A stretch of 64,000 bases of DNA from Salegentibacter mishustinae (GCF_002900095.1 NZ_LLKN01000001.1:496001-560000), one strand, 5' to 3'; positions 7,469 to 15,055 are shown, counted from the stretch's first letter. Notes: generated by a model not told the origin, from the letters alone. Translations and numbers: made by a program.

Positions 7469-8533
7469 CTAGATCCCGACCCGGGAATTTGAAACAGCCC
7501 AATTTCCATTGGCCTGAGTATTAAAAATTTCAGTTTCCAGTTTCGCTCTGGTTTCAGCTTCTTTATTAATGCTACCGAATACTGGTTTTAAAAACCTGGC
7601 CAGTTGTGCAGCTTCAATTAAAAAAGCATCGTGCCCGTGAATTGATCGTATTTCGTGAATACTCACATTATTTTTTACCAGCGAAAGGTTTACATAAGTA
7701 TCCCAATTTTCATCGGCCAGAAAAAACCAATCGGAATTCACCGTAACAATGTGGATGTTTCCCTCTATTTTTTTTGCCGTTTCCAGGTAGTTTTCGCTGC
7801 CTTTGCTAATATCTATAGTGGTTAGCAAATGATTCATCAACTTATAAGAAGCGAGCTGAAAACGCTCTTCCAGTTTATCTCCGTGATATTGCAACCAGCC
7901 TTCTACTTTATAACAAGGTTTTACTTCTTCTTTTGTACGATTAAATTTCTTACTTAAAGATTGTGGCGTGCGGTAGAAAGTCATCGCGTGCATTCTCGCA
8001 TCTTTTACCGGCTCTTTGGAATTATTTAGAATTTGCTCCTGTACTTTACAATTTGCCAACACCCAATCGGTTGCTTTATAATCTGTTGCGATGGGCATAA
8101 TATTTTCAGCTAAATCAGGTTTAAGAGCCGCGAGTTCCCAGGCTAAAGCTCCACCTATGGAACCTCCAATTATTGCAAAAAGCTTTTCAATTTTTAATTG
8201 CTGAAGTGCCAGTGCCTGAATTTTAGCTATATCTGCAAGCGTAAATTCTTTATAATTATCAATTAAATGTTCCTTTTTTCCGTTAAAACCATTCCCCGGA
8301 ATATTAAAAGCCAGGATGCTGAATTTTTCGGTATCTATACATTTTCCGGGGCCAACAATATTAGTCCACCAACCTAATTTTCCTGTAATTTGGGAATTCC
8401 CGGTAAGCGCGTGATTTATTAAAACCACCGGTGCAGTATCCGGATTTTGCCCAAATTGCTGAAAGCTTAAATAGATATCCTGAACCGTTCCCGCAGAATT
8501 TTCAAAATCTTTTAAACAGAGTTCCTGTAGCAT
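7469..8533 (-). CDS. metX: Homoserine O-acetyltransferase
   Basis: This alpha/beta-hydrolase fold enzyme activates homoserine with acetyl-CoA. The 354-residue protein has NHALTGNSQ, the nucleophile elbow GGSIGG and the catalytic His in SIHGHDAFLIE near the C-terminus. It lies 11 bases upstream of homoserine dehydrogenase and downstream of metY. An 11-bp stem-loop is found in the 84-base gap to metY. Acetyl rather than succinyl transfer is inferred from similarity to MetX; MetX-fold enzymes can differ in acyl donor. Confidence 0.93.
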   Translation of the reverse strand: MLQELCLKDFENSAGTVQDIYLSFQQFGQNPDTAPVVLINHALTGNSQITGKLGWWTNIVGPGKCIDTEKFSILAFNIPGNGFNGKKEHLIDNYKEFTLADIAKIQALALQQLKIEKLFAIIGGSIGGALAWELAALKPDLAENIMPIATDYKATDWVLANCKVQEQILNNSKEPVKDARMHAMTFYRTPQSLSKKFNRTKEEVKPCYKVEGWLQYHGDKLEERFQLASYKLMNHLLTTIDISKGSENYLETAKKIEGNIHIVTVNSDWFFLADENWDTYVNLSLVKNNVSIHEIRSIHGHDAFLIEAAQLARFLKPVFGSINKEAETRAKLETEIFNTQANGNWAVSNSRVGI

Positions 8534-8561
8534 ATTCTTCTTTTTTGATTTAGAAAGAGCA

Positions 8562-8597
8562 AAAGGAAAAAGACTTAACCTGGCTGCTTTTTCCTTT
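8562..8597 (-). terminator. Intra-operon stem-loop between metY and metX
   Basis: AAAGGAAAAAG at 8562-8572 pairs perfectly with CTTTTTCCTTT at 8587-8597 around a 14-base loop. On the minus strand the stem is followed only by TTTTGC, so it would be a weak terminator or an RNA-processing or stabilising hairpin that sets unequal metY and metX levels. Confidence 0.5.
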
Positions 8598-8617
8598 GTC
8601 TTTCCACCAACAATAAA

Positions 8618-9910
8618 TTATACCAATGCTTTTTTATGAATTTTGGCAAAAGCCTCTTTTAGATCTGTTTTTAGATCTTCCACATCTTCAAGGCCTACCG
8701 AAAGGCGAATAAGATCTTGTGTAACTCCGGTAGTAGCTTGTTGCTTTTCGTCCAGCTGCTGATGCGTAGTGCTCGCAGGGTGAATAATCAGGGATTTCGT
8801 ATCACCAATATTAGCAACGAGTGAGAAAAGTTTTGTTTCATCGGCTACAACTTTAGCCGATTCAAAGCCACCTTCAACTCCAAAAGTTACTACGCCACTT
8901 TGGCCTTTTGGGAGATATTCTTTGGCAAGTTTATTATACTTACTGCTTTCTAAACCGGGATAATTAACCCATTTTACTTCTTCCTGCTGTTCTAGCCATT
9001 TCGCAAGATTTAAGGCATTTTCGCTATGCTGCTTTATCCTGATGTCTAGAGTTTCTAAACCTTGTAAGATTTGAAATGCGTTATAAGGACTTAGAGCCGC
9101 ACCGTGATCACGAAGCCCTTCAATTCTAACCTTGGCAATAAATGCTGCTTCTTTTAAAGCTTCGTGGTAAACAAGTCCGTGGTAGCCCGGTGAAGGTTCT
9201 GTGAATTCAGGGAACTTGCCATTCGCCCAGTTAAAATTCCCGGCATCTATGATGGCTCCACCAAGCGAAGTACCATTTCCGCTTATATATTTAGTAAGGG
9301 ATTCAATAACAATATCGGCGCCGTGCTCTATAGGTTTTAGCAAAGAAGGTGTGGCAACGGTATTATCCACTATAAAAGGAACTTTAAGCGCATTTGCTTC
9401 GGCAGAAATTGCTTTTAGATCTAAGACGTCCAGCTTTGGATTTCCCAGCGATTCTACAAAAACTGCACGTGTATTTTCTTTTGCAGCCTTTTTAAAGTTT
9501 TCAGGATATTCGGGGTCTACAAAAGTAGTGGTGATTCCAAATCTAGGTAGCGTTACACTTAGCAAATTGTAAGTTCCACCGTATAAACTACTGGAAGCAA
9601 CAATATGGTCTCCGGCTTTTAATAGCGTGAGAAGCGTAGTATTAATGGCCGCAGTTCCTGATGCGGTTACTACCGCAGCAATTCCACCTTCCAGTGAAGC
9701 AAGGCGTTGTTCCAAAATATCGTTAGTAGGATTATTCAAACGAGTGTAGATATAACCAGGTTCTGCAAGTGAGAAAAGATTGGCAGCGTGATCTGAATTA
9801 TTAAAAACATAAGAAGTTGTTTGGTAAATAGGTACCGCTCTTGTTCCTCCGTTAGCTTTAGTATCGTGACCGGCGTGTAATGCGTTTGTTGAAAATTTTT
9901 GAGTACTCAT
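8618..9910 (-). CDS. metY: O-acetylhomoserine sulfhydrylase
   Basis: This PLP enzyme joins sulfide to O-acetylhomoserine to give homocysteine, linking sulfate reduction to Met. At 430 residues it has the longer MetY length. The PLP lysine is in ESLTKYISGNGTSLGG, and the N-terminus HAGHDTKANGGTRAVPIYQT is typical of the family. It is the first structural gene after the two Met-rich leader peptides, so it would be the most directly attenuated gene. The ATG at 9910 begins a canonical MSTQKFSTNALHAGHD start. Confidence 0.96.
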   Translation of the reverse strand: MSTQKFSTNALHAGHDTKANGGTRAVPIYQTTSYVFNNSDHAANLFSLAEPGYIYTRLNNPTNDILEQRLASLEGGIAAVVTASGTAAINTTLLTLLKAGDHIVASSSLYGGTYNLLSVTLPRFGITTTFVDPEYPENFKKAAKENTRAVFVESLGNPKLDVLDLKAISAEANALKVPFIVDNTVATPSLLKPIEHGADIVIESLTKYISGNGTSLGGAIIDAGNFNWANGKFPEFTEPSPGYHGLVYHEALKEAAFIAKVRIEGLRDHGAALSPYNAFQILQGLETLDIRIKQHSENALNLAKWLEQQEEVKWVNYPGLESSKYNKLAKEYLPKGQSGVVTFGVEGGFESAKVVADETKLFSLVANIGDTKSLIIHPASTTHQQLDEKQQATTGVTQDLIRLSVGLEDVEDLKTDLKEAFAKIHKKALV

Positions 9911-9967
9911 AATTTCTAGTTTTTTAAAGTTGCTTCTAATTTTCGAAGCTTGATTTTTTGTATTTGG

Positions 9968-9987
9968 ATTTCCGCCTTTGCGGAAAT
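9968..9987. repeat. Short palindrome ATTTCCGC/GCGGAAAT
   Basis: A perfect 8-bp inverted repeat with a CTTT loop lies between the first attenuator and metY. Related palindromes occur at 10181-10200, 10215-10228, 10259-10278 and 39411-39455, suggesting one dispersed intergenic repeat family. Confidence 0.55.
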
Positions 9988-10002
9988 GACGATTTAATTA
10001 AT

Positions 10003-10044
10003 AAAAAAGTCCCCTTAAGTAGCTATTACCAAGGGGACCTTTTA
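10003..10044 (-). terminator. Attenuator terminator 1 before metY
   Basis: GTCCCCTT (10009-10016) pairs with AAGGGGAC (10031-10038), with an A/T extension past one bulge, and a run of six T follows on the minus strand. The loop strand 10022-10032 can instead pair with 10079-10089 inside the leader ORF (11 bp, one G-U), which would break the terminator. Confidence 0.85.
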
Positions 10045-10066
10045 ATTGAACTCTAAACAAACTAAG

Positions 10067-10165
10067 TTAAATCCGGTTTTGGCAATAGCGTTTCATGTGT
10101 CGCATAGACATACACATCATCATAGTGCGCATCATCATGTTATTTATTGCCTTAATATTTTTCAT
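10067..10165 (-). CDS. Methionine-rich leader peptide 1 (32 aa), attenuation of the met operon
   Basis: A 32-codon ORF starts at ATG 10165 (MKNIKAINN) after an A/G-rich stretch and stops at TAA 10067-10069. Residues 10-21 read MMMRTMMMCMSM, and ten residues in all are Met. It lies about 155 bases before metY and directly before the terminator at 10003-10044. Bases 10079-10089 (codons 26-29) are complementary to the terminator loop and inner stem at 10022-10032. A ribosome stalled on the Met clusters would expose this antiterminator strand; one that finishes the peptide would cover it. An internal ATG at 10138 is an alternative start that keeps the Met block. Low charged tRNA-Met should therefore raise transcription of metY and the genes beyond. 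Confidence 0.8.
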   Translation of the reverse strand: MKNIKAINNMMMRTMMMCMSMRHMKRYCQNRI

Positions 10166-10180
10166 CTTTTCTTTTTTGTC

Positions 10181-10278
10181 ATTCCCACAAACTCGGGAAT
10201 CTAATTTTCTTTATTTCCGCCTTCGGAATTTAATTTTCTATTTCAATTATTTTTCTGGATTTCCGCCTTCCCGGAAAT
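10181..10278. repeat. Cluster of three short palindromes between the two leader peptides
   Basis: ATTCCC/GGGAAT arms at 10181-10200, TTCCG/CGGAA at 10215-10228 and ATTTCC/GGAAAT at 10259-10278 lie in the 130 bases between attenuator 2 and leader 1. They belong to the same palindrome family as 9968-9987. They may be inert insertions or may insulate the two RNA switches. Confidence 0.55.
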
Positions 10279-10294
10279 GAACAATTTATTGCAT

Positions 10295-10327
10295 AAAAAA
10301 AGCCGCTGCGGTTGGCAGCGGCTTTTT
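10295..10327 (-). terminator. Attenuator terminator 2 (upstream of leader 1)
   Basis: A perfect 13-bp stem pairs 10297-10309 with 10315-10327 around the 5-base loop GGTTG, and a T tract follows on the minus strand. The leader-2 bases 10364-10369 duplicate part of the terminator's right arm (CCGCAGCG is shared), so they can pair with its left arm (6 GC-rich bp) as an antiterminator. Confidence 0.85.
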
Positions 10328-10348
10328 GCAATTTATATCTTTTCAGAA

Positions 10349-10420
10349 TTAAGCAATAGAGCGCGCTGCGGAAGTTCTCCACATCATCATACGCATCATA
10401 TTGCAAATTACCTGGTACAT
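10349..10420 (-). CDS. Methionine-rich leader peptide 2 (23 aa), first Met attenuator of the operon
   Basis: A 23-codon ORF starts at ATG 10420 about 14 bases after the predicted transcription start and stops at TAA 10349-10351. Residues 8-13 read MMRMMM. It is followed within 22 bases by the strong terminator at 10295-10327. Codons 18-19 carry the GCAGCG that can pair with the terminator left arm. The ORF is unrelated in sequence to leader 1 outside the Met block, so it is not a recent duplicate. Together the two would act in series before metY. Confidence 0.75.
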   Translation of the reverse strand: MYQVICNMMRMMMWRTSAARSIA

Positions 10421-10439
10421 TTCGTTGTTTTGTTGGTTA

Positions 10440-10472
10440 CAAAGATAAGGGCAGAATTTTTTAATATCCAAA
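10440..10472 (-). promoter_or_regulatory. Bacteroidetes-type promoter of the met/sulfur operon
   Basis: On the minus strand the -7 element TATCTTTG (10440-10447) matches TAnnTTTG. A TTTG (10469-10472) lies 21 bases upstream. The predicted start near 10434 leaves a very short 5' region before leader peptide 2. Confidence 0.7.
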
Positions 10473-10687
10473 CCAAAACTTCATTTTTACGAAAAATAAA
10501 TTTTAAAGCTCGTAAAATGAATAATAAGGAATTGGATTACATTAAAAATGATTATTATTTAATTTTTAACCTATTAAACATTATAAAATGCTAAAAAACA
10601 ATAGATTATAAATCATCCTGATTATAAACTTCTTCTCTATTCAATATAAAGCTTCTTCAACCTATTAAAAAAGAAAGTTAAAGCAAG

Positions 10688-10716
10688 TTTGAGTTCTGCA
10701 TATTTTTATACATTTG
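10688..10716 (+). promoter_or_regulatory. Bacteroidetes-type promoter of metK
   Basis: TTTG at 10688-10691, a 17-base spacer and TACATTTG at 10709-10716 match the consensus exactly. The predicted start is about 10722, just before the riboswitch aptamer. Confidence 0.8.
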
Positions 10717-10730
10717 TAACCGAATTATTT

Positions 10731-10836
10731 AAAGGGAAGGATTTGACTGATTGCAACCCTTTTATACTTTTAAAAAGTATAAGAAAAATGCTAAAGCAGT
10801 ATCACTACTTCCTTAGCTCCCCGTCAAATTCAACCC
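10731..10836 (+). ncRNA. SAM-II-like riboswitch upstream of metK
   Basis: Stem P1 is AAAGGG (10731-10736) with CCCTTT (10757-10762). The loop contains GATTTGAC and ATTGCAA in the order known for SAM-II, and a later GCTAAA (10790-10795) matches the conserved 3' element. ACTG (10746-10749) can form the pseudoknot with CAGT (10797-10800). An extra 9-bp stem (about 10762-10783) lies between P1 and GCTAAA, so this is a variant form. Downstream, 10823-10836 is complementary to 10734-10747 (12 bp around a 2x2 internal loop), a good anti-aptamer strand. SAM binding would free that strand; how it then lowers metK expression is not visible, as there is no clear terminator before the ATG. Confidence 0.68.
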
Positions 10837-10864
10837 GTATTTTTTAAAAAACTAATTTAAAAAT

Positions 10865-12121
10865 ATGGCTTATTTATTTACTTCAGAAAGTGTATCTGAA
10901 GGACACCCAGATAAAATCGCAGATCAGATTAGCGATACTTTACTAGATAATTTCCTTGCTTTTGATGAAAATTCTAAAGTTGCCTGTGAAACATTGGTTA
11001 CTACAGGCCAGGTGGTTCTTGCCGGCGAAGTTAGAAGCGACACTTATATTGATGTACAAAATATTGCCCGCGAAGTAATAAACGAGATTGGTTATACCAA
11101 AGGAGCTTATAAGTTTAGTGGTGATTCTTGTGGCGTGATCTCTTTAATTCACGAACAATCCCAGGAAATTTACCAGGGTGTAGATCGGGAAAACAAAGAA
11201 GAACAGGGCGCCGGAGACCAGGGTATGATGTTTGGTTATGCCACCAACGAGACCGAAAATTATATGCCCCTGGCACTAGATATTTCTCACAAAATCCTTA
11301 TTGAATTGGCAAAATTAAGGCGTGAAGGTAAGGATATCCCCTATTTACGTCCCGATTCTAAAAGCCAGGTGACCATAGAATATAGTGACGATAATGTTCC
11401 GCAAAAAATTGTGGCCATTGTGGTTTCTACCCAGCATGATGAGTTTGATGAGAATGATGATGAAATGCTGAAAAAGATCAAGAAAGACATTCTTGAAATT
11501 CTTATTCCACGAGTAAAGGAACAGTTACCTGAATATGTTCAGAAACTATTTAACGATGATATTACGTATCATATAAACCCAACCGGAAAGTTTGTTATTG
11601 GTGGGCCTCACGGCGATGCCGGACTTACAGGAAGAAAAATTATCGTAGACACCTACGGTGGTAAAGGTGCTCACGGTGGTGGTGCATTCTCAGGAAAAGA
11701 CCCCAGTAAAGTTGATAGATCTGCCGCTTACGCATCGCGGCACGTTGCCAAAAACCTTGTTGCAGCAGGCCTTGCAGATGAAGTTTTAGTGCAGGTTTCT
11801 TATGCGATTGGGGTGGTGGAACCTACTTCTATTTCAGTAGAAACTTATGGGACCGCAAAAGTAGATATGAAGGATGGGGAAATTGCTAAAAAAGTAGCCC
11901 AAATATTTGATATGCGCCCCTGGGCCATTGAAGACAGGTTGAAACTGAGAAATCCTATCTATCGGGAAACTGCAGCCTACGGCCATATGGGCAAAGAACC
12001 AAGAACGGTAACTAAAATCTTTAAAAGTCCTTATTCCGGAGAGGTAAAAAAAGAAGTGGAATTGTTTACCTGGGAAAAACTGGATTATGTAGATAAAGTG
12101 AAGGAAGCTTTTAAGCTTTAA
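10865..12121 (+). CDS. metK: S-adenosylmethionine synthetase
   Basis: This enzyme makes SAM from Met and ATP. The 418-residue protein has [20 protein letters not shown] at the N-terminus, the ATP-binding [12 protein letters not shown] (about residue 117) and the P-loop-like [19 protein letters not shown] (about 268). It is divergent from the met operon and controlled by its own promoter and riboswitch. A strong terminator follows at 12144-12179. Confidence 0.98.
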   Translation: MAYLFTSESVSEGHPDKIADQISDTLLDNFLAFDENSKVACETLVTTGQVVLAGEVRSDTYIDVQNIAREVINEIGYTKGAYKFSGDSCGVISLIHEQSQEIYQGVDRENKEEQGAGDQGMMFGYATNETENYMPLALDISHKILIELAKLRREGKDIPYLRPDSKSQVTIEYSDDNVPQKIVAIVVSTQHDEFDENDDEMLKKIKKDILEILIPRVKEQLPEYVQKLFNDDITYHINPTGKFVIGGPHGDAGLTGRKIIVDTYGGKGAHGGGAFSGKDPSKVDRSAAYASRHVAKNLVAAGLADEVLVQVSYAIGVVEPTSISVETYGTAKVDMKDGEIAKKVAQIFDMRPWAIEDRLKLRNPIYRETAAYGHMGKEPRTVTKIFKSPYSGEVKKEVELFTWEKLDYVDKVKEAFKL

Positions 12122-12143
12122 ACTGAAAACCCTATAATTATTT

Positions 12144-12179
12144 AAAATACCGCTGAAATCAGCGGTATTTTTTTTTGAC
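12144..12179 (+). terminator. Terminator after metK
   Basis: AAAATACCGCTGA and TCAGCGGTATTTT form a tight near-perfect hairpin followed by a long run of T. Confidence 0.85.
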
Positions 12180-12254
12180 GTTTTCTTCGGAAACCTTTAA
12201 CAACGCGACGCAGTTTTAATTCCTAATTTTAGAATTCCACCAATCAAACACCTT

Positions 12255-13619
12255 ATGTCTGTTTTTAAAAAAGTAAGAAACACTATCAACCTATTGAAGT
12301 CGGTTGATATGGATCAATTAGCGAAAATAAATCAGCAAATAGATCTTTCGGAAGCGATGAAAAGTTTGGGCCAGCTCGATGAGCGACAACTTAAGGGTTT
12401 GATGAAAATGTTAAAAACCAAACGTAAAAAAGGTCAAAGTGACCTTCCTCCAATAGACGGAGATTTTTACAATTTGGATCTTAAATTAACCGAGGAGCAA
12501 CGAAAGTTGCAGATGGATGTGCGAAATTTTATGGAAGATGAAGTAAGACCTTTAGTAAATGACCATTGGAATCGCGCTAAATTTCCGCACGAGATCATAG
12601 AGAAATTCAAGAAATTAAATATTACCGGCGTGCCTTACGAAGGTTACGGTTGCCCTAATCTTCCGTTTCTAATGGAAGGTATTATCGCACAGGAAATTGC
12701 CCGTGTAGATGTTTCCATTTCAACCTTTTTCGGAGTGCATAGTGGCCTGGCCATGGGATCTATTTATTTATGCGGAAGTGAAGAGCAAAAGCAAGAATGG
12801 CTTCCGAAGATGCAAAAATTAGATGCTATTGGCGCCTTTGGACTTACAGAACCAAATGTAGGTTCTGGAGTTGCCGGCGGTCTTGAAACCACCTGTAAGT
12901 TTGATGGTGAAAACTGGATATTAAACGGACAGAAAAAATGGATAGGGAACGCAACCTTTGCCGATGTGATTATTATTTGGGCACGCGACGAAAATAGCAA
13001 CCAGGTAAAAGGTTTTCTTGTTAGAAAAGGAAATCCGGGTTTTAAAGCCGAAAAAATGGAAGACAAAATGGCGCTTAGAATTGTTCAAAACGCCCTTATC
13101 ACCCTAACCGATTGTAAAGTGCCCGAAAGTGATAGACTGCAGAAAGCAGATTCATTTAAAGATACCGCAAAAGTGCTTCGGATGACGAGAGCTGGTGTGG
13201 CCTGGCAGGCTGTTGGTTGTGCTCGTGGAGCTTATGAGAGTGCTTTAAAATATACGAGAAAAAGAGAACAATTTGGGAGGCCAATTGCTTCTTATCAATT
13301 AATTCAAAATCATTTAGTAGAAATGGTTTCTAATCTTACCGCGATGCAAACCCTGGTTTTTAGACTCTCTGAAATGCAAGATGCCGATTTACTTACAGAT
13401 GAACACGCTTCTCTGGCCAAGGTATTTTGTAGTATGCGAACCAGAGATGTGGTAAGCCGGGCCCGTGAGGTTCTTGGCGGTAACGGTATTTTATTAGAAC
13501 ACGATGTAGCGCGGTTTGTTGCAGATGCAGAAGCCATTTATAGTTACGAAGGAACAAAAGAAATAAATTCACTGATTGTAGGCCGTGCAATTACCGGTTA
13601 CAGTGCATTTGTGAGTTAA
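12255..13619 (+). CDS. Acyl-CoA dehydrogenase (glutaryl-CoA dehydrogenase-like)
   Basis: This FAD enzyme oxidises an acyl-CoA at the alpha-beta position and passes electrons to ETF (etfBA is at 38.6-40.4 kb). Of 454 residues the first 75 or so are a charged extension, and the ACAD fold follows. FGLTEPNVGSG is the FAD/substrate segment, and the catalytic base is E432 in YSYEGTKEINSLIVG, as in glutaryl-CoA dehydrogenase and isovaleryl-type relatives. The active-site arginine of glutaryl-CoA dehydrogenase (in YRSAMSVQSS) is replaced by Ser in RVDVSISTFFGV, so glutaryl-CoA may not be the substrate. The exact acyl chain is unresolved. Confidence 0.88.
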   Translation: MSVFKKVRNTINLLKSVDMDQLAKINQQIDLSEAMKSLGQLDERQLKGLMKMLKTKRKKGQSDLPPIDGDFYNLDLKLTEEQRKLQMDVRNFMEDEVRPLVNDHWNRAKFPHEIIEKFKKLNITGVPYEGYGCPNLPFLMEGIIAQEIARVDVSISTFFGVHSGLAMGSIYLCGSEEQKQEWLPKMQKLDAIGAFGLTEPNVGSGVAGGLETTCKFDGENWILNGQKKWIGNATFADVIIIWARDENSNQVKGFLVRKGNPGFKAEKMEDKMALRIVQNALITLTDCKVPESDRLQKADSFKDTAKVLRMTRAGVAWQAVGCARGAYESALKYTRKREQFGRPIASYQLIQNHLVEMVSNLTAMQTLVFRLSEMQDADLLTDEHASLAKVFCSMRTRDVVSRAREVLGGNGILLEHDVARFVADAEAIYSYEGTKEINSLIVGRAITGYSAFVS

Positions 13620-13647
13620 TATTAACCATACAAAAAATAGAAAAAGA

Positions 13648-14577
13648 ATGTCATTATTAGTAGTTAGTCCGGGGAAAGACCCGAAAGCCTGGGTTGAAGC
13701 CTTAAAAGAACAACATCCAGGTTTAAATATCTATGTTTACCCAGAAGACCACGACAAAGAAGAAGTAGAATTCGCCTTAACGTGGAATCACCCCCGCGGG
13801 ATTTTTCAAAATTATCCAAACCTAAAAGTTATTGCTTCTATGGGCGCTGGTGTAGACCATATTACCAGTGACGAAGAACTTCCGGAAAATGTAAAAATAA
13901 CCAAAGTAGTAGATGAGCGTTTAGAAGAAGATATGGGAACGTTTGTGTTAAGCCTTGTTTTAGCGCATCAGAGAAACCTATTACACTACCGCGAAAGTCA
14001 AATAAACGAAAAGTGGGATCCTGTTTCCTATACTCGCAATAACGATGTTAAAGTTGGGATCTTGGGAATAGGTAATCTTGGACAAAGTGTAGCCAATAGC
14101 CTACTAAAAAACGGCTTCCAGGTTATAGGGTTTTCAAAGCATAAAAAAGAATTTGAAAATGTAGAAAGCTTTGCTGGAGAAGATGAATTAGATGATTTTC
14201 TTGGGCAGTCAGATATTTTGGTAAATATGCTACCCCTAACTCCGGATACCGAAAAAATTCTCAACAAAGAATTATTCGAAAAACTACCTGAAGGAGCTTA
14301 TGTAATAAATGTTGCCCGAGGTGAACATTTAGTGGAACAGGATCTATTGGCTAAAGTAGACGACGGCCATCTTTCTGGTGCGGCGTTAGATGTATTTTGG
14401 GAAGAACCTATTAGAGATGAACACCCATTTTGGAAACATCCAAAAATTAGAGTAACCCCACATATTGCAAGTGTTACCCATCCAAACTCTGTGGTACCTC
14501 AAATTATTGAGAACTACGAAAGATTACAGGAAAATGAAGAGCTTAAAAATGTAGTTGAAAGAGATAAAGGATATTAA
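13648..14577 (+). CDS. D-2-hydroxyacid dehydrogenase, glyoxylate/hydroxypyruvate reductase A type
   Basis: This NAD(P)-dependent reductase of 2-keto acids has 309 residues. The Rossmann motif is GILGIGNLG (about residue 135). The catalytic triad residues appear as Arg in INVARGEHLV, Glu in DVFWEEP and His in TPHIASVTHP. The spacing and the HPFWKHP segment resemble GhrA rather than SerA. It follows the acyl-CoA dehydrogenase by 28 bases and precedes a UspA gene by 16 bases, so the three may be co-transcribed. Substrate is inferred from family only. Confidence 0.88.
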   Translation: MSLLVVSPGKDPKAWVEALKEQHPGLNIYVYPEDHDKEEVEFALTWNHPRGIFQNYPNLKVIASMGAGVDHITSDEELPENVKITKVVDERLEEDMGTFVLSLVLAHQRNLLHYRESQINEKWDPVSYTRNNDVKVGILGIGNLGQSVANSLLKNGFQVIGFSKHKKEFENVESFAGEDELDDFLGQSDILVNMLPLTPDTEKILNKELFEKLPEGAYVINVARGEHLVEQDLLAKVDDGHLSGAALDVFWEEPIRDEHPFWKHPKIRVTPHIASVTHPNSVVPQIIENYERLQENEELKNVVERDKGY

Positions 14578-14593
14578 ATAAAAAATTCAGCGT

Positions 14594-15046
14594 ATGAAAA
14601 TCTTCAAAAATATTCTTGTAGCAGTAGATTTTAACGATGCTGTGGGGGAACTGATGGCTTATGCTGAAAGTATTGCTGAAAAATTCGGAGCAAAGGTCTG
14701 GGTGGTCCACGTGGCTGCCCCAGATCCCGATTTTGTAGGCTATGATACCGGCCCGCAGTATATTAGGGATATGCGCGCCGATGAACTTAAGACTGAACAT
14801 AAAGAATTACAGCAAATTTGCGAAATGTTCCTGAGCAACAAAATAGAATCTGATGCACTATTAATCCAGGGATCTACAGTGGAAACAGTGCTTGAAGAAG
14901 CCAAAAAATTAAAAGCAGATATGCTAATTGTTGGCACTCACAAACACAGCTTTTTCTATAATCTTTTTGCAGAAAGCGTAGCGGTAGAACTATTTAAAAA
15001 TGCTGAAATCCCGGTACTTTCCGTTCCTATTGAAAAAGAAAAATAA
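14594..15046 (+). CDS. Universal stress protein (UspA family)
   Basis: This 150-residue single Usp domain opens with KNILVAVDFNDA and ends with the beta strand EIPVLSVPI. The usual ATP-binding pattern G-2x-G-9x-G(S/T) is not kept: GTHKHSFFYNLFAESVA lacks the second and third glycines. It is therefore likely of the non-ATP-binding type. It sits directly after the hydroxyacid dehydrogenase gene. Confidence 0.9.
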   Translation: MKIFKNILVAVDFNDAVGELMAYAESIAEKFGAKVWVVHVAAPDPDFVGYDTGPQYIRDMRADELKTEHKELQQICEMFLSNKIESDALLIQGSTVETVLEEAKKLKADMLIVGTHKHSFFYNLFAESVAVELFKNAEIPVLSVPIEKEK

Positions 15047-15055
15047 GAAATTACC

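Noticed and set aside
10095-10594. Two plus-strand ORFs (61 and 105 codons), His- and Ile-rich, across the met leader region
   Set aside because: Their CAT/ATC runs are only the reverse complement of the ATG runs in the two minus-strand leader peptides. They have no promoter, and the second crosses a strong terminator.
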